Shown here piece after piece: positions 1-8,857 of a stretch of DNA of 64,000 nucleotides. The translations under genes and the position numbers were made by a program. Within the stretch, counting starts at the first letter, position 1, and each line of letters opens with the position of its first letter. The notes beneath the pieces are model-generated. The model searched no databases. It was not told where the DNA came from and saw only the letters and a list, made by a program, of their open reading frames with translations. Source of the DNA: Croceibacterium xixiisoli (GTDB lineage Bacteria > Pseudomonadota > Alphaproteobacteria > Sphingomonadales > Sphingomonadaceae); the NCBI RefSeq assembly GCF_009827305.1, contig NZ_WTYJ01000003.1, positions 1 to 64,000 of the forward strand. Reading direction: 5' to 3'.

Positions 1-59
<59 letters not shown>

Positions 60-84
60 TCTACTACACATCGATACACGCTCA

Positions 85-110
85 CCCCGCAAGCTTAAGC
101 TCGCGGGGTT
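85..110 (+). terminator. Hairpin after tRNA-fMet, possible terminator
   Basis: CCCCGC and GCGGGG arms flank a near-palindromic AT-rich centre. The hairpin starts 25 bases after the tRNA CCA end and is followed only by a short TTAT, so it is either a weak intrinsic terminator or a processing hairpin. Confidence 0.4.
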
Positions 111-391
111 ATACGCGTTCGGGGTTGAATGGCTGTCAGATCGCCGCGCTGAGCCGTTGCAACGTCTTTCAGCCATCAGGCAATTGCTGGCCCAGCTGTG
201 GTCAGCTTCACACCCCGGGGCCTGTGGCTCAGGCAGAGATGCGCATCCCCAACTGCAGCATGCCGCAGCAGCTGATGATTATGGGCTGTGTCGCTCTGCT
301 CGGCACTGAGCGCAGTTTCAACATGCAGGGCAGTATCGCCAAGCGTTCATGAAGTAAGCTTGGCGATCACCAATGCGCCTGGCAGCGCAAC

Positions 392-436
392 AAAAAGCCC
401 CGCTGGCGGTCTCTTGGGACTGCCAGCGGGGCTTTT
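392..436 (-). terminator. Intrinsic terminator of the PEP-CTERM gene
   Basis: Perfect 11-bp stem GCCCCGCTGGC / GCCAGCGGGGC with a 14-base loop, flanked by AAAAA on the left and TTTT on the right. Read on the minus strand it ends in a T-run about 50 bases after the stop codon. The flanking A and T runs could also let it stop plus-strand transcription. Confidence 0.85.
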
Positions 437-486
437 GGCGATCAGGAGGTTGGCCAGCCTCGTTCGGCTGCCGGCCTCACTGTGCC

Positions 487-1551
487 TCAGACTGCGCGAC
501 GCTTGCGGCGACGCATGTAGAGCAGGCCGCCCAGCGCCAGTGCTGTCAGGCCCAGCATGCCAGGTTCCGGAACCTGCGTGCCGCCGCTCGAGGTGTTGCC
601 GCCGCTGGAAGTGGTCGGCGGGGTCGAGGGGGCGGTGTAATTGCCGGCATAGGTGCCGATGTGCATTTCACCGTTCTGCAGCAGGTTGCCGAACACGGCC
701 GAACCCTGGATGTAATTGCCGGTGGTGGCTGATGCCTTGGGCGCCAGCACCGATCCGCCCCAGGCGGTCGTGGCGGTCAGGTTCGTGGCATCCGGGAAGT
801 TCCAGATGACATGTTCGCCCAGGTTCTGGGTGCCGCCCAGGAAGTTGTCGTTCAGATTGATCGCTGCGCCGGCAACATTGACGATCGCCGTGTCTGCACC
901 ATTCAGGTTGAACTGGATTTCGCCGATCCGGTTGAGATCGTCGGAGGTGATGTTGAACACCGCTACGCCATCGGCATTCGGCGTTGCGTTGAAGGTGCCG
1001 CGATTGCCGCTGATCGCCAGCTGGCTGTTGGCGGTCTGCTGGCTCAGATCATAGCTGAGGCCCTTCATCGAGGTTTCGATCAGGCTCTTCTGCTGCTGCA
1101 GGTTCTGGGTGAAACCCGGGCTGCTGGTGGCCAGGCCCGAATTGACCGTGTTCTGATTGACATTGGTGTTGCGGATGGTGCCGCCAACCTGGACGGTCTG
1201 CGCCGGGCCATTCAGGTTGAACCCGCTGTTGACGTTGCCGCCCACGATCGCGCCCGAACCATTGTTCAGATTCTTGTGTCCGCCGTTTACGTCGCCAACC
1301 ACGGTCAGGCCGGGGGTGCCGGTGCTGGAGGTGGGCAGGGTGCGGATCTGGTAATTCGAGGAATTGCCGTTGAGATTGCCGCCGACGAAGGTGCGGCCTT
1401 CCACTTCGGAGGAAGAGGTGAGATCGCCCAGAACCACCAGGTTCCAGGTCTTCAGCACATCAATGCCGCCGATGGGGTTGGTGTTGGCCAGCACCGGCGT
1501 GGCAGCCAGCATCACGGCAACAGGAAGCGTGTAGGCAAGGATACGGTTCAT
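487..1551 (-). CDS. Choice-of-anchor A family protein with PEP-CTERM sorting signal
   Basis: A 354-residue exported protein. The N-terminus is a Sec signal peptide ending near A-N-T-N at residue 22. The body is the Ser/Thr/Asn/Gly-rich, beta-rich domain of choice-of-anchor A proteins (NLVVLGDLTSSSEVEGRTFVGGNL near residue 37 onward is typical, and WGGSVLAPKA occurs late). The C-terminus carries V-P-E-P near residue 328, a hydrophobic segment and an Arg/Lys-rich tail, which is the exosortase/PEP-CTERM sorting signal. By family knowledge it is exported, processed by an exosortase and probably tied to exopolysaccharide or the cell surface. No exosortase or EPS gene is in this window. It has its own terminator and stands alone. 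Confidence 0.88.
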   Translation of the reverse strand: MNRILAYTLPVAVMLAATPVLANTNPIGGIDVLKTWNLVVLGDLTSSSEVEGRTFVGGNLNGNSSNYQIRTLPTSSTGTPGLTVVGDVNGGHKNLNNGSGAIVGGNVNSGFNLNGPAQTVQVGGTIRNTNVNQNTVNSGLATSSPGFTQNLQQQKSLIETSMKGLSYDLSQQTANSQLAISGNRGTFNATPNADGVAVFNITSDDLNRIGEIQFNLNGADTAIVNVAGAAINLNDNFLGGTQNLGEHVIWNFPDATNLTATTAWGGSVLAPKASATTGNYIQGSAVFGNLLQNGEMHIGTYAGNYTAPSTPPTTSSGGNTSSGGTQVPEPGMLGLTALALGGLLYMRRRKRRAV

Positions 1552-1807
1552 GGGTTTCTCTGGGAAGCAGTTGTCGTTGCCTGCTTGTGCAACGGATAAG
1601 GTTAACCGCTATTTTAGAAACGGCCGCCGACAAGGCGATAATACAATCTGTCCCCGCGTGAAACACAAGTGGGGCGGAGTTTTACCGCCCCCAAGTATCG
1701 GCGCCAGAAAAACAGTCTCTGCATTCCGTGTCTTAGGTCCACCGGTCCAAAGGCCCGCCTATTATCTCGGGTGTAAACAAAGGCCGAGAGCCCGGCTCCA
1801 CCCGGCC

Positions 1808-3256
1808 CTATTTCGCCGTGGGCATCGCCGATTCGGCCCATCCTCCGCCCAACGCGCGGAACAGATCGATCTGGGTGCTCGACACCTGTGCATCCTGGGC
1901 AGCCAGGTTTGCCCGCGCATCGGCCAGCGTCCGTTCGGCATCCAGCCGGGCCAGCGTGTTGATCGAACCTTCCCGCTGTTGTGCGCGGCTGATGCGCGCG
2001 GCGCGTTCGGCATTGTCGATCGCCGATTGCAGCACACGCCGCCGCTCCAGCGCCCGGCCATAATTGGATAGCGCCGTTTCGGTTTCCTGCAGCGCCAGCA
2101 ACACTGTGCCGTCGAAGGCGGCCAACGCTTCCTGCGTATCCGCCTCCGCCCCGGCAATACGCGCGCGGGCCGGTTCGGAATTGGGGAAGGTCCAGTTAAG
2201 CAGCGGGCCCAATGCCCAGCGTATCGGACCGGAGGTGAAGATGTCGCCAATGTCGAGCACGGTCGATCCGATCGATCCACCCAGGCTGATCTTGGGATAA
2301 AGCTCGGCAGTGGCGACACCGATGCGGGCGGTTGCTGCCGCCAGACGGCGCTCTGCCGCCTGCACATCGGGCCGGCGCGCCAGCAGCGCGGCCCCATCAC
2401 CGATCGGGATGGCTTGGCGGATCTCCAGCGCCACGCTGCGTTCGGCGGCAATGGCCGGCAATTCCACCGGGGCCCTGCCCGTCAGGGTCGCAAGCCGGAA
2501 CAGCGCCGCCTGCCGCTGTGCCTCCAGCGTGGGAATGTCGGCGGCGCGCTGATCGCGCAAGGTGGCGATCTGTGCCACGCCCAGCCCGCTTTCCAACCCT
2601 GCGTCATGCCGCCGGCGGGTCAGATCGAGCGACTGGTCGAGCAAAGCGACGATATCGCGCGCGACCTGCAGCTGGCCCGCGCTGGATGCGGCATCGGCAT
2701 AGGCGCGGGTGGTATCCGCCACCACGATCACGCGCACCGCATCGGCATCGGCCTGGCTGGCGGCCAGATCGGCCCGCGCGGCTTCCACATTGCGGCCGAC
2801 GCGGCCGAACAGATCGACTTCGTAAGAGATGTCGATCCCTGCATCATGCATCCAGGTTTCGCGCGACATGCCGGGGAAGGCCTGGAACTGCTGCAGCCGG
2901 TTGTAATTGCTGCTGGCGCTGATGGCGGTCTGCGGCAGGCGATCGGCGCCGGCCCCGCGCAGGCCGGCACGGGCCCGGTCGATCCGTGCCAGGGCCTGGC
3001 GCACATCGGTATTGGCCGCCAGCGCATCACGCACCAGCCCGTCCAGTACGGGATCATTGTACATCTGCCACCAATTGGCGGGCAACGGGCTGGCGCTGAC
3101 CGGCGGCGCACCGGCAGCGATGAAGCTGCCGGCGGTTACCGGGCGGGCCACGGGGGCGACATAGTCGGGCCCGGCGGCGCAGGCGGCCAGCGCCAGCGCA
3201 GAAAGGGCGGGGGTCACTCTGGCAAAAGCGCGAGCGGAAAGGGGGCGCAGGGTCAT
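1808..3256 (-). CDS. RND efflux outer-membrane factor (NodT/OprM-type lipoprotein)
   Basis: A 482-residue TolC-like channel subunit. A signal peptide ends in a lipobox (L-A-A-C, Cys near residue 26), so the mature protein should be lipid-anchored in the outer membrane. The body has the two Ala/Arg/Gln-rich OEP repeats, with GRVGRNVEAARADLAASQADAD-type helices and LGPLLNWTFPN-type strands typical of the NodT family. It is the last gene of a three-gene operon and starts 7 bases after the pump gene ends, behind a GGAG ribosome binding site. It completes the export path across the outer membrane. Confidence 0.93.
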   Translation of the reverse strand: MTLRPLSARAFARVTPALSALALAACAAGPDYVAPVARPVTAGSFIAAGAPPVSASPLPANWWQMYNDPVLDGLVRDALAANTDVRQALARIDRARAGLRGAGADRLPQTAISASSNYNRLQQFQAFPGMSRETWMHDAGIDISYEVDLFGRVGRNVEAARADLAASQADADAVRVIVVADTTRAYADAASSAGQLQVARDIVALLDQSLDLTRRRHDAGLESGLGVAQIATLRDQRAADIPTLEAQRQAALFRLATLTGRAPVELPAIAAERSVALEIRQAIPIGDGAALLARRPDVQAAERRLAAATARIGVATAELYPKISLGGSIGSTVLDIGDIFTSGPIRWALGPLLNWTFPNSEPARARIAGAEADTQEALAAFDGTVLLALQETETALSNYGRALERRRVLQSAIDNAERAARISRAQQREGSINTLARLDAERTLADARANLAAQDAQVSSTQIDLFRALGGGWAESAMPTAK

Positions 3257-3263
3257 CTGCCAA

Positions 3264-6200
3264 TTACTCCGCAGGGATCATGTGGGGGGCAGGGCCGGAC
3301 TTGGCCCCGCGCAGCCGGGCCAGCCGATCGCCCAGGGCGCGGCACACGACGTAGAAGGTGGGCGTGAAGACCAGGCCAAATCCGGTAACGCCCAGCATGC
3401 CGAAGCACACCGCCGTCCCCAGCGCCTGGCGCAGTTCCGCCCCCGCACCAGTGGCGATCACCAGCGGCACCGCCCCCAGGATGAAGGCGAAACTGGTCAT
3501 CAGGATCGGGCGCAGGCGGGTCTTGGCTGCCTGCACTGCGGCATTGGCCGGGCTCATCCCGTGCAGCTCTTCGGCCTGGCGGGCGAATTCGACGATCAGG
3601 ATCGCGTTCTTGGCCGCAAGGGCAATCAGCACGATCAATCCGATCTGCGTCATCACATTGTTGTCCATTCCCCGCAGATTAATGCCCAGCATCGCCGCGA
3701 GCAGGCACATGGGCACGATCAGGATGATCGCCAGCGGCATGACTAGGCTTTCATACTGGGCCGCCAGCACCAGGAACACCAGCAGCACGGCCAGGCCGAA
3801 CACCATGGTGGCGGTGCTGCCCGCATATTTCTGCTGATAGGCCAGATCGGTCCATTCGAATTCATATCCACGCGGCAGGGATTCGGCGGCGACCTTCTCC
3901 ATCGTCACCAGCGACTGGCTGGAGGAAAAGCCCGGTGCCGTATCCCCGTCTACCGCCACGGCCGGAGCCAGATTGTAGCGTTCGACGCGATAGGGGCCGG
4001 TGGTGTCACTCAGCGTGGCGACCGATCCCAGCGGAACCATGGCGCCGTTTTCGGACCGGGTCTGCAGATTGGCGATGTCCGCGGGGGTTTCCCGGAACTG
4101 CGCATCGGCCTGGGCGGTCACGCGATAGGTGCGGCCGAGCAGGTTGAAGTCGTTGATGAAGGCCGAACCGAGATAGACCTCCAGCGCTTCGAAGATGCGG
4201 GCGGGGGAAACGCCGAGCAATTGCGCCTTGTCGCGATCGATATCGGCGCGCACGCGCGGCGTGCCGGTGTCGAAGAAGGTATAGACCCCGGCCATGCCCT
4301 CTGCGCCATTGGCCTTGGCAATCACGGCATTGGCGACCTGCTGCAGCGCGCGCGGGCCTTCGCCATCGCGATCCTGCACCATCATGCGGAAGCCCCCGGC
4401 CGAACCGATGCCCCGGATGACTGGTGGCTTGATGACCATCAGCCGGGCCTCGTTGATATCGGCGGTGGCTTTCTGGGCTTCGGCCATCAGCGCATCGACG
4501 GACAGACCATTGGCCTGACGGGTCTTGAACTTGTCCAGCACCCAATAGGCAACGGCGGAATTGGTCGCCTGCGTGCTAGATGTCCCGTCAAAACCTGACA
4601 GCATGACCGCCCCGGTGACGCCTTCGAGCGGCAGCACGCGATCGGCCACCCGCTTCATCACCGCATCGGTACGCGCGGCGCTGGAGCCGGCCGGCAGCTG
4701 GATCACGGTCAGGAAGAAGCCCTGATCCTGCTGCGGGATGAAGCCGGTCGGGGTCCAGGCCATGACCGCGCCGGTCAGCGCGATCAGCCCGGCATAGATG
4801 GCCATCATCCGCTTGGGCATGGCGACCAGCTTCGCAGTCCAGCGACCATAGGATTCGCTGAACCGGTCGAACATGCGGTTGAAGGCGCCGCCGGCCCGTT
4901 CGGCCATCTGCTGCCAATAGGCGCCATCGGGTGCATGCTGATGCTTGCGCAGCAGCAGGGCGGACAGCGCGGGGGAGAGGGTGAGAGAAACGATCAGGGA
5001 GATCACCGTCGCGGCCGAAATGGTCACGGCGAATTGCTGATAGAAGGCGCCCGACAGGCCACCGATGAACAGCGTCGGCACGAACACCGCGCACAGCACC
5101 AGCACGATCGCGATCAGCGCAGCGCCAACCTCGTCCATGGAAACACGCGCGGCCTCCAGCGGGGACAGCCCCGCCTCCAGATTGCGTTCGACGTTTTCGA
5201 CCACCACGATCGCGTCATCGACCACGATCCCGATCGCCAGCACCAGGCCGAAGAGGGAAAGGTTATTGAGCGAATAGCCAAGCATGGCCAGCACCGCGAA
5301 GGTGCCGATCAGCGAGACGGGGATGGCGAGCACCGGAATGATCGAGGCGCGCCATTTCTGCAGGAAGACGATGATGACCAGCACCACCAGAACCACGGCT
5401 TCGAGCAAGGTGGTCACCACCGCATCGACCGATTCCTGGATATACTCGGTGGGGTTGTAGACGATGCGATATTCCAGCCCGCGCGGGAAATCGGCCGCGA
5501 TGGCGTCCATTTCTGCAATCAGCGCGTCGGATGCGGCCAGCGCGTTGGAGCCGGGCTTCTGCGTGACCGGAATGATCACCGATTCCTGCTTATCGAGATA
5601 GGCGGAGGTTCCGTAATCCTGGGCACCGATTTCCACCCGCGCGACATCGCCGACGCGGACCTGGCGCCCTTCTTCATCGGTCCGCACCACCACCTTGGCG
5701 AATTGTTCGGGATCGGTGAAGCGGCCCTGGGTTTCGACATTCAGCTGGAAGGCGGCATTGCCGCTGGGCGGTTGGCCCAGGGTCCCGGCGGCCACCTGCA
5801 CGTTCTGGGCGCGCAGGGCGGACACGATATCGCCGGCGGTCAGGCCCAGCGCGGCGGCGCGGCCCGGATCGATCCACACGCGCATCGCCAGTTCGCGCGA
5901 ACCGAACAGCTCGACCGTGCCGACGCCGTCGATACGGGCCAGCCGGTCCTTGATCCGGGTCTGCGCATAGTTGGAGATATATTCGCGGCTCAGCGATCCA
6001 TCGGGGGAAATCAGATTGACGATCAGCAGGAAGTCCGGCGACGCCTTGGCCGTGACGATGCCCAGTCGCTGGACCTCTTCCGGCAGACGCGGTTCGGCAA
6101 TCGCGACCCGGTTCTGCACCAGGATCTGCGCATCATCCAGATTGGTGCCCTGTTCGAAGGTGACGGTGATCGTCACCCGCCCGTCGCCGGTCGACTGGCT

Positions 6201-6443
6201 GGACAGATAGAGCATCCCGTCCACGCCGTTGATCTGCTGTTCGATCGGATTGGCAACCGTATCGGCCACGGTTTCGGCCGAGGCGCCCGGATAGGTGGCG
6301 GTAACCGTCACCGTAGGTGGCACGACTTCGGGATATTGCGATACCGGCAGGGTGAAATAGGCAATCGCACCGATCAGCGTGATGATGATGGAAATCACCG
6401 CTGCGAATATCGGTCGATCAATGAAGAAACGGGACAGGCGCAT
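3264..6443 (-). CDS. RND multidrug efflux permease (HAE1/AcrB-type)
   Basis: A 1059-residue inner-membrane proton/drug antiporter of full AcrB/MexF length. It starts with the MRLSRFFIDRPIFA helix typical of HAE1 pumps. TM4 carries the proton-relay Asp pair (GIVVDDAIVVVENVER, residues about 405-420), and a late helix carries the conserved relay Lys (ALAAKNAILIVEFA). Two large periplasmic loops follow TM1 and TM7. It lies between the adaptor gene (47-bp gap) and the outer-membrane factor gene (7-bp gap). The spectrum is unknown; hydrophobic antibiotics, solvents or plant phenolics are usual for the family. Confidence 0.96.
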   Translation of the reverse strand: MRLSRFFIDRPIFAAVISIIITLIGAIAYFTLPVSQYPEVVPPTVTVTATYPGASAETVADTVANPIEQQINGVDGMLYLSSQSTGDGRVTITVTFEQGTNLDDAQILVQNRVAIAEPRLPEEVQRLGIVTAKASPDFLLIVNLISPDGSLSREYISNYAQTRIKDRLARIDGVGTVELFGSRELAMRVWIDPGRAAALGLTAGDIVSALRAQNVQVAAGTLGQPPSGNAAFQLNVETQGRFTDPEQFAKVVVRTDEEGRQVRVGDVARVEIGAQDYGTSAYLDKQESVIIPVTQKPGSNALAASDALIAEMDAIAADFPRGLEYRIVYNPTEYIQESVDAVVTTLLEAVVLVVLVIIVFLQKWRASIIPVLAIPVSLIGTFAVLAMLGYSLNNLSLFGLVLAIGIVVDDAIVVVENVERNLEAGLSPLEAARVSMDEVGAALIAIVLVLCAVFVPTLFIGGLSGAFYQQFAVTISAATVISLIVSLTLSPALSALLLRKHQHAPDGAYWQQMAERAGGAFNRMFDRFSESYGRWTAKLVAMPKRMMAIYAGLIALTGAVMAWTPTGFIPQQDQGFFLTVIQLPAGSSAARTDAVMKRVADRVLPLEGVTGAVMLSGFDGTSSTQATNSAVAYWVLDKFKTRQANGLSVDALMAEAQKATADINEARLMVIKPPVIRGIGSAGGFRMMVQDRDGEGPRALQQVANAVIAKANGAEGMAGVYTFFDTGTPRVRADIDRDKAQLLGVSPARIFEALEVYLGSAFINDFNLLGRTYRVTAQADAQFRETPADIANLQTRSENGAMVPLGSVATLSDTTGPYRVERYNLAPAVAVDGDTAPGFSSSQSLVTMEKVAAESLPRGYEFEWTDLAYQQKYAGSTATMVFGLAVLLVFLVLAAQYESLVMPLAIILIVPMCLLAAMLGINLRGMDNNVMTQIGLIVLIALAAKNAILIVEFARQAEELHGMSPANAAVQAAKTRLRPILMTSFAFILGAVPLVIATGAGAELRQALGTAVCFGMLGVTGFGLVFTPTFYVVCRALGDRLARLRGAKSGPAPHMIPAE

Positions 6444-6490
6444 GGCTGCTGGCTCCGGAAAAAAGTGGGCGCGTGGAGGCTGGGCGGCGA

Positions 6491-7753
6491 TCAGTTCGCC
6501 AGCGTGGCTTCACGCGCAGGCAGGTTCACGGGGGCGGTCGCGCTCGGGGCCGGTGGCGGCGGGGTGATGCGATCGACCCGCGTTTTCACCTGCGATCCGG
6601 GGAAGGCCATCTGCGTACCTTCGATCACCACGCGATCGGTGGGATTGAGACCGCTGCGGATAACCCGCAGCCCATCGATCACCGGGCCCAGCGTCACATC
6701 GCGGGCGGCAACCTTGCCGTCCTTGTCCACCACCAGCAGCAGCTTGCGCGTCTGGTCGGTCTGCACGGCGGTTTCCGGCACCAGCAGGGCATTCACCTTC
6801 GCGCCGCTGGCCAGGCGCATATTGCCGAACATGCCCGGGGTCAGGAAATTGTCCGGATTGCGCACCAGTGCGCGGGCACGGATCGTGCCGGACCGGGGAT
6901 CCAGCCCGTTGTCGGTGAAATCCAGCGTGCCGTTCCAGCGGTAATCACTTTCGTCCTGCAGGCGGATCTGCACTTCGGTGCCGCGATCGGCCCCGGCGCG
7001 CTGCGCCTTCAGGAACAGCCCTTCAGAACCGTCAAAGGTGAAATAGACCGGATCGACGGCATTGATGGTGGTCAGCAGTGTGGCGGATGATCCCTCACCG
7101 GCCGATACCTGATTGCCCGGATCGACGCGGCGATCGGAAATGCGCCCGCTCTGCGGCGCGCGCACGGTGGTGAATTCGACATCCAGACTGCGGCTGCGCA
7201 CACGGGCCTGTGCGGCGGCGAGGGCGGCTTGCGAGGCATTGACGCGGGCGCGCAGGGCATCGATTTCGCTCTTGGCCACGGCGTCATCTGCGACCAGGCG
7301 CAGCGCCCGGCTCAGATCGGCATTGGCCAGCGCCAGATCGCTCCGCGCGGTGGCAACGCCGGCCTGCGCTTCGGCAAGGGCCGCGCGATAGGTGCGGGAA
7401 TCGATGGTGAAGAGCGCCTGCCCCTTCTGGACAAACTGCCCGTCACGGAACAGCACGGCGGTAATTTCGCCCGATACGCGCGGGCGCAGTTCCACGCTGC
7501 GGCTGGCCTCGAAACGACCGACATAATCGTCCCACTCGGTGATTTCGCGTTGCAGCGGGGTGGCCACGGTGACCATCGGCATGCCCATCTGCGGGGGCGG
7601 GGCATTGCCGCCGCGCAGCAGGAACCAGGCCAGGGCAACAGCGGCAATCAGCACCACCACCCACACCAGCCGCGGAATGCCCCGCCGCCGGATCTGCTCG
7701 TCATGCACGGCTGTGTCGGCTGCGTGCTGATCGGTCACGTTCAAATCGGTCAT
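6491..7753 (-). CDS. RND efflux periplasmic adaptor (membrane fusion protein)
   Basis: About 420 residues. A single N-terminal membrane segment (WVVVLIAAVALAWFLL) follows a short charged cytoplasmic tail. Then come the barrel-sandwich half-motifs (ELRPRVSGEITAVLF and TVRAPQSGRISDR), an alpha-hairpin between them and a C-terminal membrane-proximal domain. The start at 7753 is chosen because AAGGGA lies 6 bases upstream; an in-frame ATG at 7840 would add 29 uncharacteristic residues. First gene of the pump operon; the 281-bp gap to the TetR gene holds candidate operators. Confidence 0.93.
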   Translation of the reverse strand: MTDLNVTDQHAADTAVHDEQIRRRGIPRLVWVVVLIAAVALAWFLLRGGNAPPPQMGMPMVTVATPLQREITEWDDYVGRFEASRSVELRPRVSGEITAVLFRDGQFVQKGQALFTIDSRTYRAALAEAQAGVATARSDLALANADLSRALRLVADDAVAKSEIDALRARVNASQAALAAAQARVRSRSLDVEFTTVRAPQSGRISDRRVDPGNQVSAGEGSSATLLTTINAVDPVYFTFDGSEGLFLKAQRAGADRGTEVQIRLQDESDYRWNGTLDFTDNGLDPRSGTIRARALVRNPDNFLTPGMFGNMRLASGAKVNALLVPETAVQTDQTRKLLLVVDKDGKVAARDVTLGPVIDGLRVIRSGLNPTDRVVIEGTQMAFPGSQVKTRVDRITPPPPAPSATAPVNLPAREATLAN

Positions 7754-7902
7754 CTGCGATCCCTTGCCCCGCCGGTTGCCCGGCCATGCGACAGGCGCAA
7801 CACGATCTGCCCGGAAGATGTCTTCCGGTCGCAGCGTCATGCCCTGTCACCAGCCCGACCGGCGAACCGGGCGGGAAAATATGAATTGAACCCCTCCGGA
7901 CG

Positions 7903-7918
7903 CACATCGTGCGATGTG
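7903..7918. promoter_or_regulatory. Inverted repeat upstream of the efflux operon
   Basis: CACATCG-TG-CGATGTG, a 16-bp near-perfect palindrome about 150 bp before the adaptor start. It could be a second operator or transcript hairpin for the efflux operon. No function is shown by sequence alone. Confidence 0.4.
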
Positions 7919-7982
7919 TCGCTTACCGGAAATTCTGTACCGCTAAGTGTTAAAAGGGGGCGGGGAAATCAAGCGATATTTT

Positions 7983-7997
7983 TATACCGGTCGATAT
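7983..7997 (+). promoter_or_regulatory. Candidate TetR operator, copy upstream of the efflux operon
   Basis: TATACCGGTCGATAT. The same 15-mer with one change (TATACCGGACGATAT) is found on the opposite strand at 8624-8638, over the start codon of the TetR-family gene. The site lies in an AT-rich patch where CGATATTTTT is directly repeated (7974 and 7992), plausibly within the efflux promoter. Confidence 0.6.
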
Positions 7998-8020
7998 TTT
8001 TTTGCATTGCAGCGTAAATA

Positions 8021-8036
8021 GAGCGGTTTACCGCTC
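8021..8036 (-). terminator. Palindrome at the 3' end of the TetR gene
   Basis: GAGCGGT-TT-ACCGCTC, a perfect 7-bp stem overlapping the TetR stop codon. On the minus strand it is followed by CTATTT, so it could be a weak terminator separating the regulator from the efflux operon, or a protein-binding site. Confidence 0.35.
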
Positions 8037-8625
8037 AGCGGCTGGGCCATTGGGCTAGGGCCGTGTCCATGATTTGGGTCAGCTCGGCGCGCGTCGCCCC
8101 TTGGCCGGATTGCACCGCCATGCCCTGCACCAGTGCCACGAGATAGCGGGTCAGGCCTGCAACATCGGTGTTCTGCGTGAAATCCCCTTCATCAGCAGCG
8201 CGCTGCATCCGGGCAGTGATCACGTCGAAACAGGAGTTTGATCGCGCCAGCACCTCTTCTCTGACGGAATTGGCATCGTTGATTACCGACACGGTCACAT
8301 GCATGCAGCCGCGGCACTCACCGGTCATGGTGTCGATCGCGCCCTCCAGCAGCCGGCGGGCCACCTCCTTGGCCGTGTGCGCCGTCACCGCGCAATGGAT
8401 GTAGTTCAGCTTTTCGCTCTCGTAGAGATCGAGCGCGCGCTTGAACAAGGCCTCCTTGTTGCCGAATGCGGCATAGAGGCTGGGGCGGGTGATCCCCATC
8501 GCATCGGTCAGATCCGTCAGCGAAGCGCTTTCATAGCCCTTGTCCCAGAACACGCGCAGCGCAGCGCCGAGCGCCTGTTCGACGTCGAATTCGCGGGGGC
8601 GGCCTCTGGTGGCGGTCTTTTCCAT
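8035..8625 (-). CDS. TetR/AcrR-family transcriptional regulator, probable efflux repressor
   Basis: A 196-residue one-domain regulator. Residues about 10-60 form the TetR helix-turn-helix (ALRVFWDKGYESASLTDLTD, then MGITRPSLYAAFGNKEALF). The C-terminal ligand-binding part contains a Cys-x-x-Cys pair (CRGC, near residue 100) and a further Cys, which could sense electrophiles or metals, though that is inference. The start at 8625 matches the conserved beginning of the domain. It lies directly upstream of the RND operon on the same strand. A candidate operator covers its own start codon and is repeated before the pump genes, which suggests autoregulation plus repression of efflux. Confidence 0.92.
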   Translation of the reverse strand: MEKTATRGRPREFDVEQALGAALRVFWDKGYESASLTDLTDAMGITRPSLYAAFGNKEALFKRALDLYESEKLNYIHCAVTAHTAKEVARRLLEGAIDTMTGECRGCMHVTVSVINDANSVREEVLARSNSCFDVITARMQRAADEGDFTQNTDVAGLTRYLVALVQGMAVQSGQGATRAELTQIMDTALAQWPSR

Positions 8626-8638
8626 ATCGTCCGGTATA
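8624..8638 (-). promoter_or_regulatory. Candidate TetR operator, copy at the regulator's own start
   Basis: TATACCGGACGATAT on the minus strand, 14 of 15 identical to the site at 7983-7997. Its last bases are the first bases of the TetR start codon. Immediately upstream TATATA (possible -10) is preceded at 16 bases by TGGACC (possible -35), so a bound protein would block transcription start. Confidence 0.6.
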
Positions 8639-8760
8639 TATGACGAATTTGCGCAGGGTCCAGCCTGTGGCTCCGTTTGCGACAATTGTGAATCGGTTGT
8701 CAGCTTCGGGTAACACTGCTGCGGCTTTGCGGCCACACCCATCGGGCAAGCCGCAGGCGC

Positions 8761-8778
8761 GTGTCATAATCGCGTCAT
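8761..8778 (+). promoter_or_regulatory. Pho-box-like PhoB site upstream of phoX
   Basis: GTGTCAT-AATC-GCGTCAT has the spacing of a Pho box, two 7-bp direct repeats around a 4-bp AT-rich spacer (consensus half CTGTCAT). The halves match the consensus at 6 of 7 and 5 of 7 positions. It lies 79 bp before the phosphatase start codon, fitting induction by phosphate starvation. Confidence 0.6.
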
Positions 8779-8857
8779 GGATGGGCTGCACGGCGCCTGC
8801 CGGATGCCTATTCAGGCAGTGTCGGCCGCCCGCATGGCGGCTGCCAGGAGTGTGTGT

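Larger units (their letters stand above)
60..486. other. Intergenic stretch between tRNA-fMet and the PEP-CTERM gene
   Basis: Apart from the hairpin after the tRNA and the strong hairpin before 486, nothing convincing is seen. The short open frames at 125-352 and 288-809 lack a ribosome binding site and any recognisable motif, and the second runs antisense into the PEP-CTERM gene. The stretch may be decayed sequence. Confidence 0.5.

Noticed and set aside
125-352. Small open frame after tRNA-fMet
   Set aside because: No ribosome binding site, no recognisable domain and composition unlike neighbouring genes.
1640-1760. Possible sigma-54 promoter upstream of the PEP-CTERM gene
   Set aside because: TGGCGC and TTGG elements are present on the minus strand, but the GG to GC spacing is off by one and the -12 GC is missing.
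4935-6944. Very long open frame on the plus strand across the RND pump gene (similar antisense frames at 39355-41007 and 59523-61487)
   Set aside because: Each lies opposite a clear conserved gene, has His/Gln/Arg/Gly-rich composition typical of antisense frames in GC-rich DNA, no ribosome binding site and no family motif.
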